Below are positions 48,161 to 57,897 of a stretch of 64,000 nucleotides of DNA, piece by piece (positions within the stretch are counted from its first letter, which is position 1; each line of letters begins with the position of its first letter). The DNA comes from Taudactylus pleione (taxonomy: Eukaryota > Chordata > Amphibia > Anura > Myobatrachidae). A model generated the notes under the pieces. It was not told the origin of the DNA. It did not search any database and was given only the letters and a program-made list of their open reading frames with translations. The DNA lies in assembly GCA_031769625.1 (NCBI GenBank), contig JAUIMM010000739.1, forward strand, positions 930,001-994,000, read 5' to 3'. A program made the position numbers and the translations under genes.

Positions 48161-48388
48161 GGCTCGATCCAATTAGGTGCGATGTACTCGCGTGTGCGAG
48201 TCATCGCGACAGTGGCCATGCTTGACGGCCGCCCGGATTCGCCGGAAAGTGCTCGCTGCCCCATAGGGCAGCGAGCAAATTCAGGTGAATTCAGTGGCGA
48301 GTCTGGCTGTGAAGGGTGCGATGTGCCGGGCGGTTGCCGGCGTTTTAACGCCGTTGCCATGGCACATCGCACTTAATTGGATCGAGCC
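48161..48388. mobile_element. MITE with GGCTCGATCCAATTA ends
   Basis: GGCTCGATCCAATTAGGTGC at the left and the complement of GGCTCGATCCAATTAAGTGC at the right delimit 228 bp of GC-rich, palindrome-containing DNA (for example GCTCGCTGCCCC/GGGCAGCGAGC around 48250-48277). No clear target duplication was found. Confidence 0.72.
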
Positions 48389-48723
48389 ATATATGTTTTT
48401 AATACATTTGATATGTTTTTATGGTCAATTATTACTTGCTTTGTACCATTTTTTACTATAAGTACGCATCTTAATTATCCAACTTTTAAAAAAAAAGAAT
48501 ATCTTTGTTTGAAGAAATAAATATATTTTATATGCAATATATATTCTTCGAACATCATTGTGAGCTTTTGTTACCCTGATTGGGGGGACACCGAATTACA
48601 TCGGGGTCTATACAAATGAATGTCCAAAGCTCATATGAAACACTGTAATAGGTGAGTACAAAATTGTACTGGTTATAACCTGACTTTTTGGAACGCATTG
48701 ATCTGCACTATGGAAGTGTATAC
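48389..48723. other. No recognisable gene
   Basis: A/T-rich unique segment with an imperfect ATATATTTTATATGCAATAT tract near 48520-48545. No open frame or element ends are supported. Confidence 0.45.
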
Positions 48724-48726
48724 TAT

Positions 48727-49265
48727 GGGCCTGATTCAGACCAACTCGCGAGCGGCTGTCCGCTCGCAAGTGGGTCGATGGTGTGCACTGCGCATGCGCA
48801 CGACGGAGGGAGCTCCGTCGTGCGCATGCGCAAGATGCGACGAGCGAAGGACTTTCCTTCGCTCGTTGTGTCTGATCAAAGGGGGCGTGCTGTCGATGTT
48901 GATTGACAGCACGCCCCCTTTGGTGGGCGTGCCTCCCAGACGGAGGCGTTCCCAAGGGAACGCCTACCATCAGAAGCCGGCCCCACTGACATCACTAGTG
49001 ATGTCAGTGGGAGTGATTTTGGCTCTGATAGAGCCAAAATCACTCCGGGCCTTGCGGTTGAGAAACTCAACTTCAGGCTTCGGCTCGCAGTGGCGATGGT
49101 TGCGATGGTCAAGACCATCGCGACCATCAACCTGCACGCTCGTATCTGCTGTGGGTGGTGACCCACAGCTATACGAGCGTCCAGGAGGACGCTCCATAAT
49201 TATGGAGGTGGGCCCTGATTCAGAGCGAGCGCTCTGGTCAGAGCGTCCGGCTCTGAATCAGGGCC
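48727..49265. mobile_element. Palindrome-chain MITE, TAT duplication
   Basis: Ends GGGCCTGATTCAGA and the complement of GGCCCTGATTCAGA are flanked by TAT at 48724-48726 and 49266-49268. It spans 539 bp. Internal palindromes recur in the order of the 39639 copy: GCGCATGCGCACGACGGAG (48793-48832), AAAGGGGGCGTGCTGTC and its complement (48880-48920), TGACATCACTAGTGATGTCA (48985-49008), TTTTGGCTCTG/AGAGCCAAAATC (49017-49045) and GCGATGGTCAAGACCATCGC (49101-49122). Confidence 0.88.
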
Positions 49266-49268
49266 TAT

Positions 49269-50203
49269 GTCTTTCTTCATTTGACCATTTGAAGATATCT
49301 AGATAAACCATCTGTGATACCATTGTTGCAATCGGCAACCACCGTAGGACCACGGTGACTATTAGGTCCAATGCGATACACTCACTTGAATAGGGTTTGT
49401 GTGATTCTTATCTTTGATTCGCAATTTATTCTTGGAGGTTCACACTATATATTGTTTTTCATTTTTTTTTTTATATGAGGGGAATATCAAGACAGTTTTT
49501 AGATCCTAAGAAAGTGCCGGAACCAACTTATTCTTTGTCGATCGTTAATCTGAGGAGCTCTTTTGGAAAGCCCCTGCTGTTCATGGCCGCATATCTGATT
49601 GGATCTTATCTTATATGAAACTCAGCGCCAGTCGAACATCCCATTAATACACATCCCCACTATGTGTTGCCTACCTTACCCAGGGTTGGTTGCTCTCTCT
49701 GCTGCTCTCATTATGGTTCTTCTCACCATTATCTTGTTGGTCGCTTCATTCAGATATCTCCGTGTCAAGATTTCCAACCACCATTGGACTGTGCAGAGCA
49801 CCTGCTGCCTGTCCTTCAGTTTCCATATTCTCGTTACCTACCGGTCACATCTAGCACACAACCAGAGTGCCGCCACCTGCCCGGCGTTTGCAGTGGAGAA
49901 CACCATCATCTAATAAGACTCCTGCATGGCTCCGGTTGGTCCTGAGTGTGGGCGAGACTGGTAAAGCAGCCCATGAGCATTTAGTATACTTCAGTGGAAA
50001 TACGGAAGCTAATAATATGGTGTAGGCAGGTAGGATCCCAATATGCAGTAACTGAGATATATAACAACGTAAGCGTCAAATCTTAATTGTCCTTTGTATA
50101 ATAATTTATAATCACGCTTCATCTATGGCAATTACTTGTTTTGTTCAGATAGTATATGGAAGTTTAGAATTTGTTTATACATTTAGCAGATTGAAAGCCT
50201 AAT
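49269..50203. other. No recognised feature
   Basis: About 930 bp of unique-looking sequence with a T-run at about 49461. A hydrophobic short open frame (49599-49913) contains LVALSAALIMVLLTIILLVA but has no ATG at its start and no homologue I recognise. It may belong to a degraded retroelement that was split by the preceding MITE. Confidence 0.4.
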
Positions 50204-50560
50204 GGTGCCCACACATATACCGATGTGCTCACGATCAGCCGATGTGTACGATTTGTATACGATTTCCCTTGAAACTCTCCCCGGTAGCTCTGCACACGAT
50301 CTGCGCACGATTTGGTGTCCAATCTTCAAACGATCTCTCCTGCAGTCAGACTGTCACAGTGCATCGCGTCCTAGATTGTCAGATCTGCCCTACTGCACGG
50401 CAGATCTGAAGATGCGATGTGCGACCAGCGGGGACGTGCATCGCATCGTGAGTGGGGACTCACGATTTCCTCACGATTTGACCATATTTTACACGATCTG
50501 TCATCACGATTCGTTGGAATCGGCCAGATCGTGTAAAATGTCGCTATATGTGTGGGCACC
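50204..50560. mobile_element. Harbinger-like MITE (GGTGCCCACACATATA ends)
   Basis: GGTGCCCACACATATA and its exact complement bound 357 bp rich in ACGATTTG/CGATCTG-type short inverted motifs. The ends resemble those of the TAA-flanked element at 14022-14358 (AGGTGCCCATCC), suggesting one superfamily. The flanks read TAA on the left (one base out) and TTA on the right after the last C and a T, so the duplication is imperfect. Confidence 0.75.
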
Positions 50561-50984
50561 TTTATTGTGTAATAGTGTAAGTTACGGTAATAGCGTAACA
50601 TACGTTGATGTGGTGCTTCTGTGTACGCTCATTATTATTTTCTATGTTCGTAGTCTATGGAGTTTTTTTTATGTCTACTTTACTTTAAAATTAATAAAAA
50701 TAAACATAATGGAACATGTCCAAAACTAATCTCATTATTCCCCTTTCCCAGAATTACCACCAACCTCAATCCTCCAAAGCTGGCAGCCTTAGGCCCATAT
50801 TCAATTAGACACGAAAAGTTGGAAACTTTTTGACTGTTGTACTTTCCGCGGCATTCGCCTGTTTGAGATGAGGATTCGCAGCATGTGCATCCCCGCGATT
50901 CGCCATATTCAATTACAGAACAGGCAAAAACGCAACTGGGCGAATGCATAACAGGCTGAAAGTACGGAATAAATTGGGGGATTC

Positions 50985-51366
50985 AGGGCGCGAGCCCTAG
51001 CAAGCGGCGGCAGCTCCGGGGCTCACTACAAGACAGGGCGGCTGTCGCCCCGTTTTGTAGGCAGGGAGGGGGGGGGTGGCTGCACAAATGCAGGCGTTCC
51101 CTTAGGAACGCCTGTCGTTTGTGGGCGGCCCTACTGACATCACTCGTGATGTCAGTAGTGGACTTCCTGCTCTACTAGAGCCACTCGGGCTTGCGGGACC
51201 CGAGACCCTCCCGCATGGTCTCGACGCAAGCCCGATGGTCGCGATAATTGGGACCATCGCCAGGCCGCTCGCACTAGCTGTGGGTAGTCACCCACAGCTT
51301 TGCAAGCGGCCTGGGGGCCGAAACTTAAAAAAAAAAAAACGCTTTGATTCACAGCGAATCAGGCCC
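50985..51366. mobile_element. Left-truncated palindrome-chain MITE
   Basis: The right end GAATCAGGCCC and the internal modules TGACATCACTCGTGATGTCA (51133-51156), GAACGCCTG/CAGGCGTTC (51090-51115) and a CCCACAGC-ending hairpin (51278-51300) match the GGGCCTGATTCAG family. The left terminus is degraded to GGGGGATTCAGGGC, and no 3-bp duplication can be matched. Confidence 0.7.
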
Positions 51367-51624
51367 TCAGTCTGTTCCCCAAAATAAGACTCTCTGACAC
51401 TGGAAATCATTACAGATGTGCACTATTAGCCCTAATAAAAGTACTTTGTGTCCATAATTTGTGTTTATAGCTTTCTAGAAGCATATTTGTAAAAGTGGTG
51501 AAAAATTACAGTAAACAGTATTTTTTGTGGAAAATAAATAGTCCAGTCAAATTTGGGGTACTTGAAAATGGGTGCTAGCATATTTTTGAGTTTCTAAAGT
51601 GCACTTTTAAAAAAATGTGAAAAA

Positions 51625-51937
51625 CCCACCTGCTGCATGCACCTGCAATCCTAAACCCACCTGCTGCATGCACCTGCAATCCTAAATCCACCTGCTGCAT
51701 GCACCTGCAATCCTAAACCCACCTGCTGCATGCACCTGCAATCCTAAACCCACCTGCAATCCTAAACCCACCTGCTGCATGCACCTGCAATCCTAAACCC
51801 ACCTGCAATCCTAAACCCACCTGCTGCATGCACCTGCAATCCTAAACCCACCTGCTGCATGCACCTGCAATCCTAAACCCACCTGCTGCATGCACCTGCA
51901 ATCCTAAACCCACCTGCTGCATGCACCTGCAATCCTG
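51625..51937. repeat. 31-bp minisatellite with shortened units
   Basis: About ten copies of CCTGCTGCATGCACCTGCAA followed by TCCTAAACCCA, with two 18-bp short units lacking the GCTGCATGCACCT part. It lies inside the large MITE. Confidence 0.92.
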
Positions 51938-52328
51938 AAAACACTCGCCTCATCCATACAGCCCCCAAAGAAACCTATTTCGCTACTTTTTATCCATGTC
52001 CCCCCACTTTTTTCATTTTCACCCCAACAATGATATGTCTAGGGGTTTTGGGTGTTCTAAGGTTTGTTTGTTTTTTGGCTGATTTGTCCTTTGGGGGGTG
52101 TCTAAAGGGTTCTGAATAAATTCCCCACATTTGCACCCCAATATAGAGATTTTGCACTTTTTTTCCGCCTGCCAATCATTGGAGAAACGTTTCCGCCTGT
52201 TTCAGTGCATTGAGTTTCCTCTTAGGCGAAAAAGTCCTGAAATTGAATTTGGAAATAGGATGCAAACAGGCGAAAAGCGGCAATACGCCAAACTTTTTTG
52301 ACGATTTCGGCTTTTCGAGTCTAAATCA

Positions 52329-52660
52329 GACTTGCCGACATTTAGCTCCCTCCTTCCGGGAGGGAGCTGTTGGGCTTACTAGGTTGGGGGCGTGACGCAG
52401 TCAAAGGGGGTGGGGCCCGGCAGCGGATGCTTCATTGGGGGCGGAGCATGGGGGGTGACAACACAATCACGTCATCGTGGCCCCGCCCCTCTTCACAATG
52501 CCGTGATTAATGGCATTGTGCAGCCGGGGGTGGATCCGCGATGACTTACAACCGCGGTTTGGGGGATGCGGAGACTGCATCGGGGCGCTCGTTTGCCTTT
52601 CCTAGGGGGACGGGAGCAGCTCCCGGTCACATCGGGAGGTTAGGCAAGTATGGTCTAATT
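52329..52660. mobile_element. MITE with ACTTGCC / GGCAAGT ends, GC-rich
   Basis: Inverted ends GACTTGCCGAC and GTTAGGCAAGT enclose about 330 bp with internal hairpins CTCCCTCCTTCCGGGAGGGAG (52346-52366, described by its arms CTCCCTCC/GGGAGGGAG) and GGGAGCAGCTCCC near 52613. It sits within the terminal part of the large MITE; sequence resembling that element's end resumes on the far side (TCTAATTCAATG). It is related to 12483-12864. Confidence 0.65.
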
Positions 52661-52684
52661 CAATGCGGCCCTTACTGTCAGCCG

Positions 52685-52884
52685 CCATCTGCTGTAACCC
52701 TTACGTCCAAGCCCTCTGATTGTCATGTTGCCTCTCTTTCTAGTGCACCCAGCTCAAATACTGCAACCTACTTATATGCTGTGCTCACCCATCAGTACCC
52801 ACATTAATGTGCCCTAACTGAGCAATCCTGGCCTTCCTCTATTGCCCCTCCACATCCGCTACACAGGTCTACTACTGTACTACA
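52685..52884. other. Unique spacer
   Basis: About 200 bp with no supported feature between two transposons. Confidence 0.4.
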
Positions 52885-52892
52885 ATTTACAG

Positions 52893-53117
52893 CAGCGTTT
52901 TTCAACCACTAGTGTGCCGCGGCGGTCAGATCAGCGCACTAGTACTCTAATGTAGTGTTTTATTCCTGTGGAGGCCAACATGTGTGTATATTATTATATG
53001 GGAACCAATGTTTGTTTTTTTTAATTGGTCACGCATGCCGCATAGCCGGATAGTGTGCATTGGCAATTTTAAAATCTTGTGTAGTGTGCTTCGGGTTGAA
53101 AAGGTTGAAAGTCACTG
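52893..53117. mobile_element. hAT-type element with near-perfect 8-bp duplication
   Basis: The left end CAGCGTTTTTCAACCACTAG and the right end GGTTGAAAGTCACTG resemble CAGnGnTTTTCAACC-type hAT termini. Flanking 8-mers ATTTACAG (52885-52892) and ACTTACAG (53118-53125) differ at one base, so they fit an aged 8-bp target duplication. It is 225 bp and non-coding. Confidence 0.78.
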
Positions 53118-53125
53118 ACTTACAG

Positions 53126-53809
53126 CATTCCCTTGCAACACCTTCTCTTATTATCCACTAGAGGGCGACACAAAACCTTACCCTTCTTCAGCTCCCTCAA
53201 TAATCAATAGAGTGCATGAACTTGTGAAAGATAAAACTGAAAATTAGCTGTTATTCCATAAAGCTTCTCCACATCACCTCGAAAACTTCTCCCTACTTCC
53301 CTGCCATCTGCTGCCATCGTCTCTCTCGTCCTTCAGAGTTGCCAGGTTTCAGAATGACCGCGTTGCAGTTGGCCAGTAGCTTTGACGTATGGCTTGTCTT
53401 GTGACCCCTACACAAGTTCTTGCCCAAATTATTCACTGCTGATTTCTAGTCACAACAGAGCATTGACTACCATGCTGACAGCAACCTGGGGTTTCCACCG
53501 ATGGATCTCCTCCATATTCCAAGCTTACACCCTTTAGGAATCACTTGTTTCTCTCTAAACCCTCAGATGTTTTCGTTCCACTCACCCGCCTCGTTACTCC
53601 TGTTTTCCACTCATGCACTTATTACTATCCTCTTTTTGTTTCCAGGTTCTTCCATTACGTACTCTCGACAACTGCAGGACGTTTGTTTTCCCTCTCAGAG
53701 AGGTAACACCGAGCTCCACAAATCTTTCCTTTGCCAATCCAAATATAAAAGTCTCTGTTTCTGTTCTCAATATGTGCAAGAACATATTTACAAATGATGA
53801 GGGCTCTCT
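53126..53809. other. Unique segment, possible short exon
   Basis: No gene is recognised. A pyrimidine tract ending TTTGTTTCCAG (to about 53645) and a downstream CAGAGAG-GTAAC donor-like site (about 53700) would bound a roughly 53-bp exon on the plus strand. This is only suggestive, as such pairs arise by chance. Confidence 0.3.
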
Positions 53810-54577
53810 GTGATACCAGAACATGGCCATCCCGTGATACCAGAACGTGGCCATCCCGTGATACCAGAACGTGGCCATCCCGTGATACCAGAACGTGGCC
53901 ATCCCGTGATACCAGAGCGTGGCCATCCCGTGATACCAGAGCGTGGCAATCCCGGATACCAGAGCGTGGCAATCCCGGATACCAGAGCGTGGCAATCTCG
54001 GATACCAGAGCGTGGCAATCCCGTGATACCAGTGCGTGGCATCCCGTGATACCAGAGCGTGGCATCCCGTGATACCAAAACTTGGCATCCCGTGATACCA
54101 AAACATGGCATTCCTTGTAACCAGATCATGGCATCCCGTGATACCAGAACATAGCATCCCGTGATACCAGATCATGACATCATGACATCCCGTGATTTCA
54201 GACAGGGCCGTAACTAGGGTAAATGTTACCAGTGCCATGGCACAGGGCACCGCAGAGCACCGGGCACTCTTTGGGCCTGTCAATTTTCTATTTATTATCA
54301 TTCTCACTTGTAGCTTCCTCTTCTTTTATCCTCAGCATCTTCTGACCTCCTCTAGCCCTTCATTGGCCCTTCCCCATGAGGCCATAACCTTTTTTCAGGT
54401 GCGTTCTGTCCCTATTTGAAATATAGGGGGGGGGGGTGACAATGCTCTTTCTGGCACAGCGCACCAAAAAGTCTAGTTACGGCTCTGATTCCAAAACATG
54501 GCATTCCCTGCTTCCAGAACATGGCATTTAGTGTAACCAGAACATGGAATCCCGTGTAACCAGAACATGGCATCTTC
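53810..54577. repeat. 24-bp minisatellite split by a hAT insertion
   Basis: About 16 copies of GTGATACCAGAACGTGGCCA followed by TCCC run from 53810 to 54202. Three or four further degenerate copies (CCAGAACATGGCAT) resume at 54488-54577. Some units lack a base (CCCGGATACC). Open frames on both strands with WYHGM-type or IPERG-type repeats result from the 24-bp period and are not genes. Confidence 0.92.
54203..54487. mobile_element. hAT-like element inserted in the 24-bp array
   Basis: Ends CAGGGCCGTAACTAG and CTAGTTACGGCTCTG are inverted. The flanking 8-mers ATTTCAGA and ATTCCAAA match at six of eight positions. It is 285 bp and includes a G-run near 54427. It splits an otherwise continuous minisatellite, so it arrived after array expansion. 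Confidence 0.82.
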
Positions 54578-54579
54578 AC

Positions 54580-54786
54580 TCAAATCTTTGACTGGACCAT
54601 CCCCAGAACAGTGAAAGAACCCACAGCCATGGGTACCCCAAAACTTGCTTCTGCTTTGAAGGTTACCCCACAGCCCCCCTCCTCCGTCAATGCATTGTAA
54701 TAATCACAAATCCTTATTTTACTATCTGATCCTACTGAGCTGTTGCGAACATCCAGAAGTGCTGCTTCTATTCTGGTTCCCCTCAT
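54580..54786 (-). CDS. Short protein-like open frame, possible exon remnant
   Basis: A 68-codon minus-strand frame reads like folded-protein sequence rather than repeat translation, with segments IEAALLDVRNSSVGSDSKIR and EEGGCGVTFKAEASFGVPMA and then a short hydrophobic end. It begins at an ATG preceded directly by stop codons in the same frame, so it cannot be extended upstream. A good acceptor-like TTTCACAG lies just before it but would introduce those stops. It ends in TGA. I do not recognise the family. It may be an exon fragment of a host gene or chance. Confidence 0.22.
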   Translation of the reverse strand: MRGTRIEAALLDVRNSSVGSDSKIRICDYYNALTEEGGCGVTFKAEASFGVPMAVGSFTVLGMVQSKI

Positions 54787-55284
54787 TCATTACCTGTGAA
54801 ATTCCTCAGAGCTGCCGCTATAGTACCAGACCTCCACTTTATGTCTAAGGCGAGCTCAGGGAGGACAGAAACCTCCCGTGGAGCAGAAGGCAAAAGCCCT
54901 TCTGTGAGACCAGCCCATGCCAGGTGCTTATTCCCAGGAAAAATGCTATAAACATTCCCAAATGTCTTTCCAAGTTCCAGACCATATTAAATCCTGCTTA
55001 CTAGAAGGCTTTCAGACTGGTATAATTTAATTATGTTCCTTATTTATTAGGGGCCTTCAAGCCACACATCATCACCCCCAGCGTCAGCACAACCGGCATA
55101 GCGACAAGAAAATGATTCCAAAAGAAAAGATCTCCCTTCTCCTCATGGTTCATTCTACCCCAGGATCAAATCTACCATCCTATATGAAATGTTTTATTAT
55201 ACTGTGGCTATTTAATTTAATGGCACTATATAGAAATCCCCTATAAATTAAGGTCTGATTCCTAAAGCTATTATTCCTGACACT
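54787..55284. other. No recognised feature
   Basis: About 500 bp of unique-looking sequence without supported open frame, element ends or repeats. Confidence 0.45.
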
Positions 55285-55807
55285 GGGCCTGATTCAGAGC
55301 CGGACACTCTGAAAGAGCGCTCGCTCTGAATCAGGGCGTTTTTTTTTTTTTACTTTGGTGCAGCCTCCAGGCCGCTCGCATAGCTGTGGGTGACCACCCA
55401 CAGCTATTGTGAGCGGCCAGGTGATGGTCACTGCCAGGTGATGGTCACTACCATCGCGGCTTGCGACGAGAACCTTGCGTTAGGGTCTCTTTCCCGACAG
55501 CCCCAGTGAGCTTCTGGCTCTTAATAGAGCCGGAAGATCACCACTGACATCACTCGTGATGTCAGTGGGGCCGCCCCCAAACGGCAGGCGTTCCGTCGGG
55601 AACTCCTCCATTTGGCCAGCCACCCCCCCCTGCCCGCCAAAATAGATCAAAATAGACAGCCGCCCCCTTTTGGTGCGAGACCCGGAGCGCCTGTCGCTAG
55701 CCGGGTCTCGCGCATGCACACTTCGGAGCCGGCTCCGGCGTGCGCAGTGGCCAAACATCGGCCCGCTCGCGAGGGCATAGCACTTGCGAGCAGGTGTGAA
55801 TCAGGCC
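55285..55807. mobile_element. Palindrome-chain MITE, ACT duplication
   Basis: Ends GGGCCTGATTCAGA and GAATCAGGCCC are flanked by ACT at 55282-55284 and 55808-55810. The 523-bp element carries the family's internal modules in reverse order relative to 39639: a CACAGCTATGTG-like hairpin, a GATGGTCAC direct duplication (55422-55448), TGACATCACTCGTGATGTCA (55543-55566) and a GCGCATGC region near 55710. Confidence 0.87.
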
Positions 55808-55810
55808 CAC

Positions 55811-56404
55811 TGTCCCAACCCATCCATCGCTCTCTCCAGCATACTGAACAAATGGAATAACAAACACTGTTTTGCTGCTGGTGTCACCTTTGAATCCTGA
55901 TTTCATGGACATCAGGGAGGAAAGGTTCCAGGTTTTATTAAGATATTCTGCAAGGCTTTGTGTCCTTTAGCATTATGCTGTGACATCCCTTCTCTAAACA
56001 GCTCATCCAAACTAACATATTAGCTAATTTCTCTCACAAATCGCACATGGAGGCAGACGTAAAATGCCACCTGGGCCCTGTGTGGAGTTTGTATGTTCTC
56101 CCCATGCTTGGGTGGGTTTCCTCCGGGTGCTCCAGTTTCTTCCCATACTCCTGTTATGAATCCCTGGGTAGATTCACTGTGAGATTGATTTGGCTAACAG
56201 AAATGTGGAGCACAAGAAAATAGAATAAGACTGAATAAGAGAGCAGTCTAAAGGCCAGTAATAGTCCTAGAGTCTGATGCCTATCAAGGAGAGGATGCCG
56301 ACCTGTGGCCGGTTCACAACCTTGAATGCAGTTATGTACAAGGTTTGAGATGCGAGTCAGTTGATAACTGATGACTTGATGGTGGGTGTGTACTTGATTG
56401 AAAT
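55811..56404. other. Spacer with conserved LINE-derived module
   Basis: The stretch at about 56073-56152 (TGTGTGGAGTTTGTATGTTC, then GTGGGTTTCCTCCGGGTGCT) is a conserved module found in the 3' regions of several vertebrate repeat families; the exact family was not determined. The remainder shows no supported feature. Confidence 0.55.
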
Positions 56405-57040
56405 GCGGCCTTGTGACCGAGTTGCAGCCTTGACTGCTGATGTGTACAAGGTTTGAGATGTGAGTCAATTGATAATTAATACTTTGATTAATTTGGTGTG
56501 TACCTGATAGAAACACGCCTTGTGGCCGAGTTGCAGCCTTGACGGCTGATATGTACTTGGCTGGGATGTGGCCAAGATGCAGCCTTGCGGGCTGATATTT
56601 ACTTGGCTAGGATGTGGCCTTGTGGCCAAGTTGCGGCCTTGAGGGCTGATATGTACTTGGCTGGGATGTGGCCTTGTGGCCAAGTTGCGGCCTTGAGGGC
56701 TGATATGTACTTGGCTGGGATGTGGCCAAGTTGCAGCCTTGAGGGCTGATATGTACTTGGCTGGGATGCGGCCAAGTTGCGGCCTTGAGGGCTGATATGT
56801 GAATTGGCTGGGATGTGGCCAAGTTGCAGCCTTGAGGGCTGATATGTACTTGGCTGGGATGTGGCCAAGTTGCAGCCTTGAGGGCTGATATGTACGTGGC
56901 TGGGAAGTGGCCTTGTGGCCAAATTGCAGCCTTGAGGGCTGATAAATACTTGGCTGGGATGGGCCTTGTGGCCTAGTTGCAGCCTTGAGGGCTGCTGTGT
57001 ACTTGGCTAGGATGCAGCCATGTAGTCGAGTTGCGGCCTG
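56405..57040. repeat. 46/55-bp minisatellite derived next to gypsy integrase
   Basis: About 12 copies of GAGGGCTGATATGTACTTGG followed by CTGGGATGTGGCCAAGTTGC and a short tail, in 46-bp and longer (GCCTTGTG-containing) versions. The array begins where the minus-strand integrase coding sequence loses similarity. The long minus frame of 253 codons there joins integrase residues to the array translation. Confidence 0.88.
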
Positions 57041-57341
57041 GATTCTTCCAGAAATGGTCTCAAAAGAATTGGCTCTAGGATGCAGGCCGTTTTTAGAATT
57101 GCAAAAAAATGGAGAAATGGTAGAAGATGAATGACAAGAGTTGTTGAAAGCAAATTCCGCCAGTGCTAAATGAGAAAACCAATCATTCTGATATTTGGAG
57201 ACAAAACACCAGAGATATCGCTCCAAGGACTGATTGACTCATTCAGTCTGTACATTGGTCGGAGGATGGTATCCGGACGACAAGCTGAGACTGATGCCAA
57301 AAGAAGAACAAAAGATTTTACAAAAATGAGCGACAAACTGA
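57041..57341 (-). mobile_element. Ty3/gypsy integrase fragment, C-terminal part of core
   Basis: On the minus strand this encodes the downstream part of a Ty3/gypsy integrase catalytic core: an SSGYHP motif, a TER-like block with degraded flanks, RYLWCFVSKYQNDW and ALAEFAFNNS. These are standard blocks in the region around the catalytic Glu of gypsy-like integrases. Frameshifts mean it is dead. Its upstream half is separated from it by the MITE at 57342-57874. Confidence 0.82.
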
Positions 57342-57874
57342 GGGCCTGATTCAGGGCCGGACGCTCTGACAAGAGCGCTCGCTCTGAATCAGGGCCATCC
57401 TACCTATTATTGGAGCAGCCCTCTGGCCGCTCGCATAGCTGTGGGTGACCACCCACAGCTTATGCGAGCGGCCAAAAAGATGGGCGCGATGGTCAAGACC
57501 ATCGCGACCATCGGGCTTGCGACGAGACCCTGCGGTAGGGTCTCGCTGCCGCAAGCCCAGGAGTGCTTTTGGCTCTATCAGAGCCAAAAGCACTCCCACT
57601 GACATCACTAGTGATGTCAGTGGGGCCGGCCCCAGACGGTAGGCGTTCCCATGGGAACGCCTCTGTCTGGGCAGCCACGCCCCCGGCACGCCCACCAAAG
57701 GGGGCATGCTGTCAATCAACATCGACAGCACGCCCCATTTGGAGCAAGACCCATAACGACGGCTTGGCCGTCGTTATTCGGGTCTCGCGCATGCGCACGA
57801 CGGAGGCGCCTCTGTCGTGCGCATGCGCACTTGGGCACCATCTACCCACTTGCGAGCGGGTCAGAATCAGGCCC
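57342..57874. mobile_element. Palindrome-chain MITE in integrase, TGA duplication
   Basis: Ends GGGCCTGATTCAG and GAATCAGGCCC are flanked by TGA at 57339-57341 and 57875-57877. The 533-bp element has the family's modules: GCATAGCTGTGGGTGACCAC hairpin (57432-57465), GCGATGGTCAAGACCATCGC (57487-57508), TTTTGGCTCTATCAGAGCC (57568-57590), TGACATCACTAGTGATGTCA (57598-57621) and GCGCATGCGCACGACGGAG (57788-57830). It interrupts the integrase core. Confidence 0.9.
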
Positions 57875-57877
57875 TGA

Positions 57878-57894
57878 GTTCCTTGATCAGAAAC
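57878..57894 (-). mobile_element. Integrase sliver between two MITEs
   Basis: A few codons of the gypsy integrase, covering its second-Asp (SDxG-type) region, are stranded between the two MITE insertions. With the flanking target duplications removed, the reading continues on both sides. Confidence 0.7.
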
Positions 57895-57897
57895 AAT

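Larger units (their letters stand above)
50792..52681. mobile_element. Large MITE with TTA duplication, carrying nested insertions
   Basis: Left end GGCCCATATTCAATTAGACA and right end complementary to GGGCCGCATTGAATTAGAC are flanked by TTA at 50789-50791 and 52682-52684. Near both ends the inverted sequence CGAAAAG and the CAGGCGAA/TTCGCCTG motifs recur. The 1890-bp span is inflated by a palindrome-chain element (50985-51366), a 31-bp array (51625-51937) and another MITE (52329-52660). The outer element's own sequence is probably only several hundred bases. Confidence 0.65.

Noticed and set aside
49599..49913. Possible membrane protein frame
   Set aside because: Hydrophobic stretch only, no ATG start, no recognised family, located in a degraded repeat context.
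53594..54307. 237-codon minus frame with WYHGM repeats
   Set aside because: It is translation of the 24-bp minisatellite plus part of a hAT element.
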